A stretch of DNA of 64,000 nt from JAMLHN01 sp035708745 (GTDB taxonomy: Bacteria > Chloroflexota > Chloroflexia > Thermomicrobiales > UBA6265): positions 1-64,000 of the forward strand of contig DASTFJ010000277.1 of assembly GCA_035708745.1 (NCBI GenBank), in the 5' to 3' direction. This document shows positions 24,859 to 32,020 of the stretch, one piece after another (position 1 is the stretch's first letter; each line of letters opens with the position of its first letter). The notes under the pieces were generated by a model. That model saw only the letters and a program-made list of their open reading frames with translations. It was not told the origin of the DNA and ran no database searches. The position numbers were made by a program, and so were the translations under genes.

Positions 24859-24889
24859 AACCGGTAGCAGATCCGCTACCGGTTTTTTG
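24859..24889 (+). terminator. rpsT terminator overlapping the holA 3' end
   Basis: A 10-bp perfect stem, AACCGGTAGC (24859-24868) against GCTACCGGTT (24875-24884), followed by TTTT on the plus strand. The right arm contains the stop codon and last codons of the convergent holA. On the minus strand the trailing sequence TTGTTCTTTG is T-rich too, so it may act in both directions. Confidence 0.88.
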
Positions 24890-25898
24890 TTGGCGTCGTT
24901 ACGCGTACGACCAGTTCGACCAGCGTCTCGTCCGGATTCCGCAGCCGCCCCGACTTCATTCGCCGGTCGGTCTCCAGCGCAAGTTCGAGCTGCCGGGCCG
25001 GCTTCACCCGTCCTCGTTGAGCCGACTCGGTGACGCGCGACATGCGGTAGGCAGTATTGATGCCAAGCGCCCGTCCGGCCTGGAGCGGATCCACCGGCCG
25101 GCCGCTCGCCACGGCGCCAACCGCCAGCTCGACCTGTTGATAAATCTGATTCAACATTCGGCTGGGTTCCTCACCCGCGCGCATGGCGCTCTCGACGTGC
25201 GCCAGCGCTCCCCGCTGATTCCCAGCGATGACCGCATCCAGCAGGGGAAAGATCCGGTCCTCCCCCCGCTGCGGAACCAGATCATCGACGAGTTGACTCG
25301 TGATCGCATCCGGATACGCGGCCAGCGCCAGTTTGCCGATCTCCGATTCGATCTGCTCGACCGAAGGTGGCTTGTCGAACGCTCGATTCTGCGGGGCCTG
25401 CATCCAGTATCCGGGGAATAACCGGTCCAGCAGCCTTCGCGCTGTTTCACCGTCGATACGCGAGCCGTTGGTCTCCGCAAGGTGCGCTACCAGCTCCAAG
25501 AGTGTATTGCCCCGTGGGGCGTCGTTGGCCGCGAATTCGACGTCCTTGGGAAGCTGCTTGCGAACGGTCGCGCTCAATTCGCCCAGATCGGGCTCGAAGA
25601 GCACCAGCGTCGTCGTCTCTGGGATCGCTGCCACCAGTCGACCCACGTCGCTGTCAGCCTTTCCCTTGCTCCCACGGCCACCCTTGGTAGCAGGTTGCGG
25701 AAGCAGACCGGTCAGCACGATCACGCGGCGACTGCCAAAAAACGGAACGGCCGTCACGGCGGCAAAGATCGCATCGAACGAGCTGGTCGCCGCGTCGATT
25801 CGGTCGGTATCCAATCCATTGGGATCAGCGTCGGCTAGCACTCGATCGAGCGCCTTCCGCGCAAGCGCTCGATCCGGACCAACAATGACATGCAGCAC
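24876..25898 (-). CDS. holA: DNA polymerase III delta subunit
   Basis: 340 residues. The delta subunit of the clamp loader opens the beta sliding clamp. The N-terminal AAA+-like domain (MLHVIVGPDRALARKALDRVL, VPFFGSRRVIVL) lacks a functional P-loop, as usual for delta. The C-terminal collar domain shows FPLLDAVIAGNQRGALAHVESAMRAGEEPSRMLNQIYQQVELAVG. It starts at a GTG at 25898 with AGGAG upstream. The last codons lie inside the rpsT terminator. A structured RNA candidate lies about 40 bp upstream of its start. Confidence 0.88.
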   Translation of the reverse strand: MLHVIVGPDRALARKALDRVLADADPNGLDTDRIDAATSSFDAIFAAVTAVPFFGSRRVIVLTGLLPQPATKGGRGSKGKADSDVGRLVAAIPETTTLVLFEPDLGELSATVRKQLPKDVEFAANDAPRGNTLLELVAHLAETNGSRIDGETARRLLDRLFPGYWMQAPQNRAFDKPPSVEQIESEIGKLALAAYPDAITSQLVDDLVPQRGEDRIFPLLDAVIAGNQRGALAHVESAMRAGEEPSRMLNQIYQQVELAVGAVASGRPVDPLQAGRALGINTAYRMSRVTESAQRGRVKPARQLELALETDRRMKSGRLRNPDETLVELVVRVTTPTKNR

Positions 25899-25935
25899 GA
25901 TCTGGAGCTCCTGAGAGTGAGGGCCGACCCCGCAA

Positions 25936-26040
25936 TGCCGTGTGTGGCGGAGTCCTGAACCTGCATGAGCAGGTGGGAGCCACTCATGGCAGCTCCCGAC
26001 TCTTGTGATTTATCGGCTCACGACCACGCCACGATGCACG
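25936..26040. ncRNA. Candidate structured RNA with a multi-helix junction
   Basis: Between divergent holA and fabF, short perfect helices nest into one fold. An outer helix GTGGCG (25944-25949) pairs with CGCCAC (26027-26032). Directly inside it GAGTC (25950-25954) pairs with GACTC (25998-26002). That helix encloses two hairpins back to back: ACCTGC/GCAGGT (25959-25964/25969-25974, loop ATGA) and GGGAGC/GCTCCC (25975-25980/25992-25997). A further hairpin TTGTGA/TCACGA with one G-U pair (26003-26008/26018-26023) completes the junction. Transcribed strand is unknown. On the minus strand it would be a leader of holA; on the plus strand it lies upstream of the apparent fabF promoter. No known family is recognised. 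Confidence 0.4.
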
Positions 26041-26103
26041 CACACCGCAGAGTCGACAGGGCAAGAGCGTACACCACCGTCCTCCTCTTCTGCCCAATTG
26101 GAA

Positions 26104-26112
26104 TGCGATACT
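26104..26112 (+). promoter_or_regulatory. Extended -10 element before fabF
   Basis: TGC plus GATACT (26107-26112), within the motif AATGCGATACTT that resembles the yebC and tatB upstream motifs. No good -35 hexamer. The predicted leader is about 95 nt. Confidence 0.4.
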
Positions 26113-26213
26113 TTTCGACTGCGAACCCGCATGCGCGCGGTTCATCGTGGTCGCCGGCCCAGCGCCGGCGAAAAAACCAACAGGCATGCGCCGGTCGAAT
26201 CAGGAGCATTTCG

Positions 26214-27464
26214 ATGACAACCTCAACGGCGCGCCGCCGCGTCGTCATTACCGGAGTCGGCGCCATCTCACCCGTCGGTCTCGATGCCGAAACGACTTGG
26301 GCCAATCTGCTGGCCGGCGTTTCGGGAATCGGTCCGATCACTCGTTTCGACGCCACCGATTACAAAACGCGATTCGCGGGCGAGGTCAAAGGCTTCGATC
26401 CCGACGCCGCTGTTGGCAAAAAAGACTCCCGCCGTATGGACCGTTATTGCCAGCTCGGCGTCGCCGCCGCGATCCAGGCCGCGGAAAGCGCCTGCCTCGC
26501 CTCCAGCCCGCCCGATCCCAATCGAACCGGCGCCCTCATTGCGACCGGCATGGGCGCGATCGAAACGATCGAAACCGGCATGGAAACACTGTTGGCGCAG
26601 GGGCCCGGCCGCATCGGCCCGTTCTTCATGCCGATGATGCTGGCGAACATGGCAAGCGGTCACGTCTCCATGCGGCTAAACGCCCGCGGTCCGAACATGG
26701 CAACGGTCTCCGCCTGCGCCAGCTCCGCCCACGCCATCGGTGAAAGCATGCGCTGGATCCGCGACGATATGGCAGACATCGTCTACGCCGGCGGTTGTGA
26801 AGCGCCGGTCTCCCGCTTGAGCGTCGCCGGCTTCAATGCCATGAACGCGCTCTCCACCCGCAACGACGACCCCACCGCCGCCAGTCGCCCATTCGATCTC
26901 GACCGCGATGGGTTCGTGGTGGGCGAAGGCGCCGCGGTCCTGGTGCTGGAGGAACGCGAGCATGCCATCGCTCGCGGCGCGACGATCCTCGCCGAAGTCG
27001 CCGGCTACGGCGCGACCGACGATGCCAACCACATCGTCCAGCCGGCTCCAGAGGGAGAAGGCGCGACCCGCGCGATGAAGATCGCCATGGCCGACGCCGG
27101 GATCGCCCCGGCAGAGGTCCACTACCTCAACGCCCACGGCACCTCCACCCAGCTCAACGAAAAATTCGAAACCCAGGCAATCAAAGGCGCCTATGGTGAG
27201 GCCGCATTCCAGCTCGCCATCAGCTCGACCAAGTCGATGACCGGTCATTTGCTCGGCGCCGCCGGTGCAATGGAAGCCGTCATCTCGACCCTCGCCATCC
27301 GCGACCAGATTGCTCCCCCCACCATCAACTACCAGACCCCAGATCCCGCCTGTGATCTCGACTACATCCCCAACTCCGCCCGCAAGCTCGAAATCGCCAC
27401 GGTCATGACGAATTCGATGGGTTTCGGCGGCCACAACGTCTCACTGATTCTGAGAGCTCCTTGA
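26214..27464 (+). CDS. fabF: Beta-ketoacyl-ACP synthase II
   Basis: 416 residues from the ATG at 26214 (MTTSTARRRVVITG), preceded by CAGGAG. The open frame extends 83 codons upstream through the intergenic region, but that part is not conserved-looking. It condenses malonyl-ACP with acyl-ACP in fatty acid elongation. The catalytic Cys168 is in TVSACASSAHAIGE, and the two His residues are in NAHGTST and TGHLLGAAG. GFGGHN is near the C-terminus. No ACP or fabD gene is adjacent, so this is an isolated fab gene. The stop codon lies inside a heptamer tandem repeat. Confidence 0.95.
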   Translation: MTTSTARRRVVITGVGAISPVGLDAETTWANLLAGVSGIGPITRFDATDYKTRFAGEVKGFDPDAAVGKKDSRRMDRYCQLGVAAAIQAAESACLASSPPDPNRTGALIATGMGAIETIETGMETLLAQGPGRIGPFFMPMMLANMASGHVSMRLNARGPNMATVSACASSAHAIGESMRWIRDDMADIVYAGGCEAPVSRLSVAGFNAMNALSTRNDDPTAASRPFDLDRDGFVVGEGAAVLVLEEREHAIARGATILAEVAGYGATDDANHIVQPAPEGEGATRAMKIAMADAGIAPAEVHYLNAHGTSTQLNEKFETQAIKGAYGEAAFQLAISSTKSMTGHLLGAAGAMEAVISTLAIRDQIAPPTINYQTPDPACDLDYIPNSARKLEIATVMTNSMGFGGHNVSLILRAP

Positions 27465-27500
27465 GCCTTGAGTCCTGAGCCCTGAGTCCTGAGTCCTGAG
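27459..27500 (+). repeat. Heptanucleotide tandem repeat, 6 units
   Basis: Six contiguous 7-bp units fit (C/T)C(T/C)TGAG: ccttgag, ccttgag, tcctgag, ccctgag, tcctgag, tcctgag. The first unit contains the fabF stop codon. Two related units in inverted orientation (CTCAGGACC, CTCAGGCCC) occur at about 27632-27660 on the far side of the sigma-gene terminator. Confidence 0.85.
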
Positions 27501-27585
27501 ACGATCGTAGTGACGGGCCTCTGTGCCCTCCCGTCTCTGCGCCGTTTCCGCGCAAGCGACGCTGGGAAAATGCTCGCGGATGACC

Positions 27586-27625
27586 GGAACAAAGCAACGC
27601 CCCGGCAACATCCTGCCGGGGCGTT
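27586..27625 (-). terminator. Intrinsic terminator of the sigma factor gene
   Basis: A perfect 12-bp stem, AACGCCCCGGCA (27596-27607) against TGCCGGGGCGTT (27614-27625), with a 6-nt loop. On the minus strand it is followed by TTGCTTTGTT. Confidence 0.85.
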
Positions 27626-27660
27626 GAACGTCTCAGGACCCAGAACCCATGGCTCAGGCC

Positions 27661-28791
27661 CTAATCGAGATACCCTCGCAGTTGCCTGCTATACGAAGGA
27701 TGTCGCAACTTCCGCAATGCCTTGGCCTCGATCTGACGAATCCGCTCCCGGGTGATGCCGAACTCCCGTCCGACTTCTTCCAGGGTCCGGAACTTGCCAT
27801 CTTCGAGCCCGAAGCGCAGCACGATGATCCGCCGCTCCCGCTCGCTCAGCTTGTCGAGCGCCTCCGCAATCTGCATTTTCAGAAGCTGGTGCGATGCCAG
27901 CTCCACCGGCGGAGTCAGTGCGCTGTCTTCGATGAAATCCCCCAGAAACGCTTCACCGTCCTGGCCGACCGGTGCCTCCAGCGAGATCGGATGCCGGCTG
28001 ACGTCCAGCACCTGCCGCACCTTTTCATCGGTCATGTCCATCGCCCGGCCGATTTCCTCGGCCGTCGGTTCGCGCTCGTAGATCTGTTGCAAGCGGTGCG
28101 ATGTCTTCCGCACGCGGTTGATCGTCTCCCCGACATGAACCGGCAATCGGATCGTCCGGCTCTGATCGGAGATCGAGCGCGTGATCGCCTGGCGAATCCA
28201 CCAGGTCGCATACGTGCTGAACTTGAAGCCGCGCTTGTAATCGAACTTGTCGGTCGCTTTCATGAGACCGATGTTCCCTTCCTGGATCAGATCCAGAAAC
28301 GACATGCCGCGTCCCACATATCGCTTTGCAACCGATACGACCAACCGCAAATTGGCCTGAATCAAGTGAGCTCGGGCACGTTCGCCGTCTTCCACCAGTC
28401 CAAGGAGTTGTTTTCGCTCCAGGAGAGAAATGTTCTCGGCTTCGACGAGTTGCGCCTGCGCGAACTTGCCCAGCTCGATGCGTTTCGAGAGATCGACTTC
28501 GCCTTGCATCGTCAGCAGGTCGGTTTCGCCGATCTGCTGCAAATACAGCCGCACCGAATCGCCCACACCCGAGGGCTGATCAGCCGGTTCCAGCCGTTCT
28601 TCATGCGCACGCCTGCGGTCGGATTCCAAATGCGCCGGCGCCTGCTCGAGAACTTCGATTCCTTCGGTCACGAGCGAGGTATAGAGTTGATCGAGATGCT
28701 CGATCTGATCCTCGGCGTTTGGAAAGAGCGTCAGAAGGTCGTCGGTTAGCAGGTATCCCTGCGAGCGCCCTTTTTCGAGTAGATCGGACAT
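27661..28791 (-). CDS. Primary-type RNA polymerase sigma factor (RpoD/SigA family)
   Basis: 376 residues from the ATG at 28791 (MSDLLEKGRSQ), which has AGGAAG upstream; an ATG at 28809 is the alternative. Visible regions are 1.2 (DSVRLYLQQIGETDLLT), 2.1-2.4 (NLRLVVSVAKRYVGRGMSFLDLIQEGNIGLM, then YKRGFKFSTYATWWIRQAI), 3 (RLPVHVGETINRVRK) and 4.2 (TLEEVGREFGITRERIRQIEAKALRKLRHP). A long N-terminal acidic region 1.1 is reduced. It directs recognition of TTGACA/TATAAT-type promoters such as those seen throughout the window. It is preceded by a leader with a strong terminator hairpin, so expression may be controlled by attenuation. Confidence 0.93.
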   Translation of the reverse strand: MSDLLEKGRSQGYLLTDDLLTLFPNAEDQIEHLDQLYTSLVTEGIEVLEQAPAHLESDRRRAHEERLEPADQPSGVGDSVRLYLQQIGETDLLTMQGEVDLSKRIELGKFAQAQLVEAENISLLERKQLLGLVEDGERARAHLIQANLRLVVSVAKRYVGRGMSFLDLIQEGNIGLMKATDKFDYKRGFKFSTYATWWIRQAITRSISDQSRTIRLPVHVGETINRVRKTSHRLQQIYEREPTAEEIGRAMDMTDEKVRQVLDVSRHPISLEAPVGQDGEAFLGDFIEDSALTPPVELASHQLLKMQIAEALDKLSERERRIIVLRFGLEDGKFRTLEEVGREFGITRERIRQIEAKALRKLRHPSYSRQLRGYLD

Positions 28792-28864
28792 GATGACTTC
28801 CTGCCACATTGACGAACTTCGATCCGCGCGACAGCGAATGGATCAAAGCTGCGGGTATCGCCAC

Positions 28865-28901
28865 AAAAAAAACATCCCGAGGACAGACGCACCTGGGATG
28901 T
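28865..28901 (-). terminator. Strong terminator hairpin in the sigma-gene leader
   Basis: On the minus strand ACATCCCAGG pairs with CCT-C-GGGATGT (one bulged C; arms within 28892-28901 and 28872-28883), followed immediately by eight T residues (28865-28872). It is 73 bp upstream of the sigma factor ATG, so it either ends a separate small RNA or attenuates the sigma mRNA. Confidence 0.85.
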
Positions 28902-28916
28902 CGCTAGTGTTGCTCT

Positions 28917-28952
28917 TCAGTTGTCGATGCTCGGCGTCGAGCACACGTCCAT
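28917..28952 (-). CDS. Possible 11-residue leader peptide
   Basis: ATG at 28952 reads MDVCSTPSIDN and stops at TGA (28917-28919), just before the terminator hairpin. The Shine-Dalgarno is weak (GAG). It is plausible as an attenuation leader peptide but equally may be chance. Confidence 0.25.
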   Translation of the reverse strand: MDVCSTPSIDN

Positions 28953-28999
28953 ATGCGTGAGATCTCGCTCGAAAAATCAATAGCTTCGCGTTAGTGACC

Positions 29000-29028
29000 A
29001 GAATAGCAGTTAGTGAACGGTATTTCAA
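29000..29028 (-). promoter_or_regulatory. Promoter of the sigma-gene leader
   Basis: TTGAAA (29023-29028), 17 nt, TATTCT (29000-29005) on the minus strand. Transcription should start near 28993. It is divergent from the yebC promoter region. Confidence 0.75.
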
Positions 29029-29069
29029 TGAATTGAAAACTGTTCACAAGCGGTCTGTCCGCGGGGCAA

Positions 29070-29078
29070 TGCTATACT
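29070..29078 (+). promoter_or_regulatory. Extended -10 element before yebC
   Basis: TGC plus TATACT (29073-29078) in the context CAATGCTATACTTCGCCGG. This is nearly the same as the sequence upstream of tatB (34899-34915). No -35 match at 16-18 nt. Confidence 0.5.
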
Positions 29079-29122
29079 TCGCCGGTTGTACGACGCACGC
29101 AGTTTCCAAGGAACGAACATCG

Positions 29123-29869
29123 ATGTCGGGACATTCCAAGTGGGCAACGATCAAGCGCTCGAAGGGCGCCAATGATCAAAAGCGTGGTCAGCTTTTCACC
29201 AAGCTCGCCCGCGAGATCACCGTGGCTGCCCGCTCCGGCGTTCCTGATCCCGATGCCAACGCCCGCCTCCGCATTGCCATTCAAAAAGCTCGCGCCGAGA
29301 ACATGCCCAAGGACAACATCGACCGGGCGATAGAGCGCGCCACCGGAGCTGGCAACGCCGATAACTTCGACGAGATTTCGTACGAGGGCTATGCACCTGG
29401 CGGAATCGCCGTCGTCATTCGCGCTTTGACCGACAATCGCAACCGCACCGTCGGCGAAGTCCGTTCTGCGCTCACCCGCGCTGGCGGAACACTCGGCGAA
29501 TCCGGCAGCGTTGCCTGGATGTTCGACAATGTCGGTTTGATTACAGTCGATCCGGACGGCGGTGATCCGGAAGAGATCGCCCTGGTCGCAATCGACGCCG
29601 GCGCCGACGACGTCTCGATCGACGATGACGGCATCGAGGTCTATACCGAAGTGCAGAATCTACACGTCGTCCAGGATGCGCTCGTCTCGGCCGGCATCGC
29701 CGTCAATTCCGCCGACCCAATCATGAAACCCAAGGCAACCGTCACCCCCGACAGCGCCTCGGCCATCAAGGTCGTCAAGCTGCTCGAAAAACTGGAAGAT
29801 CTCGACGACGTCCAGACGGTCTATTCCAATCTCGAATTTACCGACGAGTTGCTCGCCGAAGCCAGCTAA
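29123..29869 (+). CDS. YebC/PmpR-family translational activator or transcriptional regulator
   Basis: 248 residues from the ATG at 29123, which has AAGGA upstream. The YebC/TACO1 family fold begins SGHSKWATIKRSKGANDQKRGQLFTKLAREI, followed by AIQKARAENMPKDNIDRAIERATG and YEGYAPGGIAVVIRALTDNRNRT. Members relieve ribosome stalling on proline-rich stretches or bind DNA upstream of regulated genes. It sits before ruvC, a conserved neighbourhood (yebC-ruvC) in many bacteria. Confidence 0.93.
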   Translation: MSGHSKWATIKRSKGANDQKRGQLFTKLAREITVAARSGVPDPDANARLRIAIQKARAENMPKDNIDRAIERATGAGNADNFDEISYEGYAPGGIAVVIRALTDNRNRTVGEVRSALTRAGGTLGESGSVAWMFDNVGLITVDPDGGDPEEIALVAIDAGADDVSIDDDGIEVYTEVQNLHVVQDALVSAGIAVNSADPIMKPKATVTPDSASAIKVVKLLEKLEDLDDVQTVYSNLEFTDELLAEAS

Positions 29870-29880
29870 CCGGATCACCT

Positions 29881-29914
29881 GTCATTCCGAACGAAGCCGA
29901 AGCATTCCTCCTGG
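29881..29914 (+). repeat. Dispersed GTCATNCCGAA repeat, copy B
   Basis: gtcattccgaacgaagccga and 14 further bases align with copies at 24777-24810 and 40051-40090. It lies between yebC and ruvC. Confidence 0.55.
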
Positions 29915-29997
29915 CCCCCCGCAGCCATGGTGTTCACCGAGACTCCCATGCTGCTTACCTCGAACAAACCGCTTCTCGCCACATCGAAGGCGCCCTC

Positions 29998-30489
29998 ATG
30001 ATCGTCCTCGGCATCGATCCCGGCACCGCCAAACTTGGATACGGGGTCATCGATACCGCCGGAGAGCTCCCCAGTCTGATCGACTACGGCATCGCAGAAA
30101 CCTTCCCGACTGAAACGATGCCAGAGCGGCTCCTTCAGCTCTACGGCAATATCCGCCTCTTGCTGAAGGATCACGACCCAGACGTGATGGCGGTCGAAAA
30201 GCTCTTTTTCGCGCGCAACGTCACCACTGCCATTGCGGTTGGGCAAGCGCGAGGCGTCGTGCTCCTCGCCGCCGCGGAGAAAGGCATTCCTGTTCGCGAA
30301 TATAGTCCCAGCGAGATGAAGCATTCCATCGTCGGCTATGGCAAGGCCGACAAAAATCAGGTTCAGGAAATGGTCCGTGTCATCCTCGGGCTCGACCACA
30401 TTCCCCGCCCGGATGACGCCGCCGATGCGTTGGCCATTGCCATTTGCGATGCCCATATGACGAGCGGCTACGGTGCCTACACCCGATGA
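29998..30489 (+). CDS. ruvC: Holliday junction resolvase RuvC
   Basis: 163 residues. The RuvABC endonuclease cuts Holliday junctions symmetrically. The RNase H-like catalytic acids are D7 (LGIDPGT), E67 (VEKLFF), D140 and D143 (PDDAADALAIA), all present. The ATG at 29998 begins MIVLGIDPG. The stop overlaps the TlyA start by 4 bp. ruvA and ruvB are not in this window directly downstream, unlike the usual order. Confidence 0.96.
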   Translation: MIVLGIDPGTAKLGYGVIDTAGELPSLIDYGIAETFPTETMPERLLQLYGNIRLLLKDHDPDVMAVEKLFFARNVTTAIAVGQARGVVLLAAAEKGIPVREYSPSEMKHSIVGYGKADKNQVQEMVRVILGLDHIPRPDDAADALAIAICDAHMTSGYGAYTR

Positions 30490-31268
30490 CAGCCCGGCTC
30501 GACATCGCCATGGTCGAGCGTGGATTGGTTCCGACGCGCAATAAAGCTCAGGCGCTTATCATGGCCGGAGCGGTCATGGTCGACGGTCGCCCCGCGCAAA
30601 AAGCAGGTGAACCGGTCACCGAGCGTTCTGCGATCTCGATCGCCGAAGGCCCGAGGTTCGTCAGCAGAGGAGGGGAAAAACTCGACCACGCGCTGTCGGC
30701 CTTCGCCATCGATCTGAGCGGAATGATTTGCGCAGATATCGGCGCCAGCACCGGCGGATTCACTGACGCCATGCTTCAGCGCGGAGCAGCCCGGGTGTAT
30801 GCGATCGATGTTGGCTACGGTCAGATCGCCTTCGAGCTGCGTAACGATTCCCGGGTGATCGTCATGGACCGCACCAATGCGCGGCGCCTCGAATCGTTGC
30901 CGGATCCCGTCGAATTCACAGCGATCGACGCGTCGTTCATCTCCCTCTCGAAACTCTTCCCGGCGGTGCTGAACATCTCGAAACCGGAATCGTCGATCGT
31001 CGCGCTCATCAAACCGCAATTCGAAGCCGGCAAAGGCGAGGTAGGCAAGAATGGCGTCGTTCGCGACAACGCGATTCACCGTCGCGTCCTTGCCGAAATA
31101 ATCGCCAGCGCGGCCGAGCACGGTCTTGCGCTGACCGGGCTGACCGCCTCCCCGCTCAAGGGGCCGGCCGGCAATATCGAGTTCCTCGGATATTTTGTGC
31201 GCGGTGCCCACGACGCCATCGCCGCACCAGCCGCAATCGATCGTGCTCTTGCCGAGGCCCCTCGATGA
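30486..31268 (+). CDS. TlyA-family rRNA 2'-O-methyltransferase
   Basis: 260 residues from the ATG at 30486, overlapping the ruvC stop (ATGA). The N-terminal S4 RNA-binding domain (RLDIAMVERGLVPTRNKAQALIMAGAVMVDG) is followed by an FtsJ-like Rossmann methyltransferase (FVSRGGEKLDHAL, ADIGASTGGFTDAMLQRGA, IKPQFEAGK). Mycobacterial TlyA methylates 16S C1409 and 23S C1920 and confers capreomycin sensitivity. The annotation as hemolysin is historic. It overlaps larB by 4 bp. Confidence 0.92.
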   Translation: MTARLDIAMVERGLVPTRNKAQALIMAGAVMVDGRPAQKAGEPVTERSAISIAEGPRFVSRGGEKLDHALSAFAIDLSGMICADIGASTGGFTDAMLQRGAARVYAIDVGYGQIAFELRNDSRVIVMDRTNARRLESLPDPVEFTAIDASFISLSKLFPAVLNISKPESSIVALIKPQFEAGKGEVGKNGVVRDNAIHRRVLAEIIASAAEHGLALTGLTASPLKGPAGNIEFLGYFVRGAHDAIAAPAAIDRALAEAPR

Positions 31269-32020
31269 CCCAATCCGATCCATTCGCCGATCTCGCGGCC
31301 GCGCTATCCGGAGGTGTCGATGCGTCCGAGACTGCCGGTGTTCGCATCGACGCGTCGCGCCGGAATCGAACCGGATCCCCGGAAGTCGTCTATGGCAAAG
31401 GCAAGAGCGCGGAGCAAATCGCGGCGGCGCTGCGACGGCTTCTTGACATCGAAGGGCGCGCGCTGGCCGCTCGGATAGGCGCCGATCAGGCTGAAGCGGT
31501 CCAAGCTTCTCTTGTGGACGATCGGGTCGAGCTGATGTACGACCCGATTGGACGCACTTTGGCCGCGTCAGTCTCCGAGACGATTCCCGTCTCCACCGGC
31601 GGTAGAGTCGGGCTCATCTCGGCCGGCTCCTCGGATCGTCCGCAGATTTCGGAGGCCGCCGCCATCCTCCATGAAATGGGATGCCGAACTCAAAGCGTCC
31701 ACGATGTCGGCGTGGCCGGCTTGCACCGCCTGGTTGCTCCATTGCGGCAAATGATGGCGTTCGATCCCGATGCCCTGATCGTGGCCGCCGGCATGGACGG
31801 CGTCCTCCCCGGTGTGATTTCGGGTCTGGTCGCGATCCCGGTCGTCGCGCTGCCGACCTCCACGGGCTACGGATTCGGCGGAGAAGGTCTGGGCGCGATG
31901 ACGACCATGCTCCAGGCGTGCGCGCCGGGCATCGCCGTTGTCAATATCGACAACGGTATCGGCGCCGGCGTCGTGGCCGGCCTCATTGCCAATCGAGCGG
32001 CGTCTCAGCGGTCGTCGTAA
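31265..32020 (+). CDS. larB: LarB-like carboxylase (AIR carboxylase-like)
   Basis: 251 residues. LarB carboxylates the pyridinium ring of nicotinic acid adenine dinucleotide in synthesis of the nickel-pincer cofactor of lactate racemase. The N-terminal extension ends in the conserved PEVVYGKGKSAEQI. The PurE-like domain has VGLISAGSSDRPQISEAA, AAGMDGVLPGVISGL and ALPTSTGYGFGGEGLGAMTTMLQ. larC and larE are not nearby, so pathway membership depends on the rest of the genome. It forms a ruvC-tlyA-larB chain of 4-bp overlaps. Its 3' end overlaps convergent meaB by 16 bp. Confidence 0.88.
   Translation: MTQSDPFADLAAALSGGVDASETAGVRIDASRRNRTGSPEVVYGKGKSAEQIAAALRRLLDIEGRALAARIGADQAEAVQASLVDDRVELMYDPIGRTLAASVSETIPVSTGGRVGLISAGSSDRPQISEAAAILHEMGCRTQSVHDVGVAGLHRLVAPLRQMMAFDPDALIVAAGMDGVLPGVISGLVAIPVVALPTSTGYGFGGEGLGAMTTMLQACAPGIAVVNIDNGIGAGVVAGLIANRAASQRSS

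Larger units (their letters stand above)
28865..28993 (-). ncRNA. About 128-nt leader or small RNA upstream of the sigma gene
   Basis: A strong promoter (29000-29028) and a strong terminator (28865-28901) bracket about 128 nt on the minus strand. The RNA contains an 11-codon ORF, a small hairpin TGCTCG-ACGC-CGAGCA, and a competing longer pairing GTGTGCTC with GAGC-A-ACAC. This is the layout of an attenuated leader or an independent sRNA. I see no other promoter between the terminator and the sigma gene, which favours attenuation. Confidence 0.55.

Noticed and set aside
25965..26213. In-frame 83-codon N-terminal extension of fabF
   Set aside because: The fold and Shine-Dalgarno place the start at 26214. 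The extension runs through the structured RNA candidate and does not look coding.
28994..29122. In-frame extension of yebC upstream of 29123
   Set aside because: It covers the promoter region, and the conserved YebC start SGHSKWATIKR begins right after the ATG at 29123.
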